Part shown: positions 14,407-15,082 of the stretch, one piece after another
Position numbering within the stretch: the stretch's first letter is position 1
Layout: every line of letters starts with the position of its first letter
NCBI GenBank assembly: GCA_002415895.1
Contig: DIAV01000202.1
Location: 967 to 16,048, forward strand
DNA length: 15,082 nucleotides
Source: Anaerolineales bacterium UBA5069
GTDB taxonomy: Bacteria > Chloroflexota > Anaerolineae > Caldilineales > Caldilineaceae
Reading direction: 5' to 3'
Program-made: the position numbers and the translations under genes
Notes under the pieces: model-generated
Told to the model about the DNA's origin: nothing
Database searches by the model: none
What the model saw: only the letters and a program-made list of their open reading frames with translations

Positions 14407-15082
14407 ATGACCGATTCGCCACATGGCTCTCCGCAAGCCGTCATCATTGAAGCCGTGCCCAATTTTTCCGAAGGCCGCCGCCCGGAGGTGGTGGCCGCGA
14501 TCATCGCCGCCATCCAGACGCCCGGCGTGCTGCTGCTGGATGCCAGCCGCGATTGGGACCACAACCGCAGCGTCGTGACCATTGCCGGTGCGCCCGCGGC
14601 TGTTGTGGAGGGGCTCTTTCAAGCCGTGAAGGTGGCTGCACAGTTGATCGACCTCTTTGCGCACACGGGCGAACATCCCCGCATTGGCGCCACCGATGTT
14701 GTGCCCCTCGTGCCCATCCAAGGCATCACCCTCGAGGAGTGCGCCACACTGGCAACAGCCCTGGGCGAGCGCATTGCCACCGAACTGGATATTCCCGTCT
14801 ATCTCTATGAAGCGTCGGCGCGCCTGCCCGAGCGCAGAAACCTGGCCACACTGCGCAAGGGGCAATTTGAGGCGCTCGTGGACGAAATCACCACCCCCGC
14901 GCGCCTGCCCGACTTTGGCCCGGCACGCATCGGCAGCGCAGGTGCAACCGTCGTCGGCGCGCGCCAGTTCCTGATTGCCTACAATCTCTATTTGACCACA
15001 GATGATGTGAGCCTTGCGCGCGCAATTGCCAAGAGCATACGCGAGAGCAACGGCGGCTTCCCCGCCGTCAAAGCCATGGGGC
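14407..15082 (+). CDS. ftcD: Glutamate formimidoyltransferase, 5' part (runs off the window)
   Basis: The frame is open from the ATG at 14407 to the edge, giving the first 225 residues of a protein usually near 300 when it lacks the cyclodeaminase domain. The enzyme moves the formimino group of N-formimino-L-glutamate to tetrahydrofolate in histidine breakdown. Family motifs seen are VPNFSEGRR near residue 17, the HTGEHPRIGATDVVPLVP block that carries the active-site His, PVYLYEASA, LPDFGP and GATVVGARQFLIAYN. The usual Cys before VPNFSEG is Ala here. AAGGA lies 8 bases upstream of the start. It is divergent from the FemX-like gene across about 70 bases. Whether a cyclodeaminase domain or hut genes follow cannot be seen. 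Confidence 0.93.
   Translation, partial: MTDSPHGSPQAVIIEAVPNFSEGRRPEVVAAIIAAIQTPGVLLLDASRDWDHNRSVVTIAGAPAAVVEGLFQAVKVAAQLIDLFAHTGEHPRIGATDVVPLVPIQGITLEECATLATALGERIATELDIPVYLYEASARLPERRNLATLRKGQFEALVDEITTPARLPDFGPARIGSAGATVVGARQFLIAYNLYLTTDDVSLARAIAKSIRESNGGFPAVKAMG

Noticed and set aside
13091..14410. Long plus-strand open frame opposite the FemX-like gene
   Set aside because: It is rich in Arg, His, Gln and Ala with no recognisable domain, and lies fully antisense to a protein with clear family motifs. High GC makes such shadow frames common.

Overview
The window (15,082 bases, GC-rich) looks like chromosome from a member of the Chloroflexota, probably the Anaerolineae/Caldilineae side. 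This is inference from protein style: a primary sigma factor with extra segments between regions 1.2 and 2 and inside region 3, a DnaG zinc motif of the C-x3-C type, and a sugar-binding lipoprotein with a LAAC lipobox followed by an Ala/Pro-rich linker. Nothing in the window proves the taxon. Nearly all genes are on the minus strand. I see no CRISPR array, transposase gene, phage gene or toxin-antitoxin pair.

Layout, left to right. (1) A tRNA-Asn(GUU) gene on the minus strand, with its own promoter, a hairpin in the leader and a palindromic hairpin downstream. (2) A six-gene minus-strand operon for uptake and breakdown of a sugar or sugar-amine. In transcription order it encodes a GntR/UTRA regulator, an extracellular solute-binding lipoprotein, two ABC permeases of the MalF and MalG types, a ROK sugar kinase and a SIS-domain isomerase/deglycase. 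There is no ATPase gene, so a shared ATPase elsewhere must power it. A hairpin with a short T-run lies between the binding-protein gene and the first permease gene. (3) The replication and transcription genes dnaG and rpoD. dnaG has a clear sigma-70-type promoter, rpoD has a long leader with a 14-base tandem repeat, and rpoD ends at a strong intrinsic terminator embedded in a larger inverted repeat. (4) A small SCP2-like gene upstream of dnaG. (5) A plus-strand gene for a small membrane protein with a zinc-ribbon tail. (6) A 122-base inverted repeat with ACGCAAAG motifs between the converging genes. (7) A minus-strand gene for a double-length FemX/FemAB-type aminoacyltransferase made by in-frame tandem duplication. 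(8) A divergent plus-strand glutamate formimidoyltransferase gene that runs off the right edge.

How the genes fit together. In the sugar operon, the lipoprotein and two permeases import the substrate, the ROK kinase phosphorylates it, and the SIS protein, which keeps the Glu and His seen in GlmS/FrlB-type enzymes, isomerises or deglycates the product. The gene set resembles the Bacillus frl (fructosamine) operon, with a ROK kinase in place of the PfkB-type one. The dnaG-rpoD pair is the classic macromolecular-synthesis block without rpsU. The most notable items are the double FemX protein, the frl-like operon, the two intergenic inverted repeats and the tandem repeat before rpoD. Most of the window is otherwise ordinary housekeeping and transport DNA.
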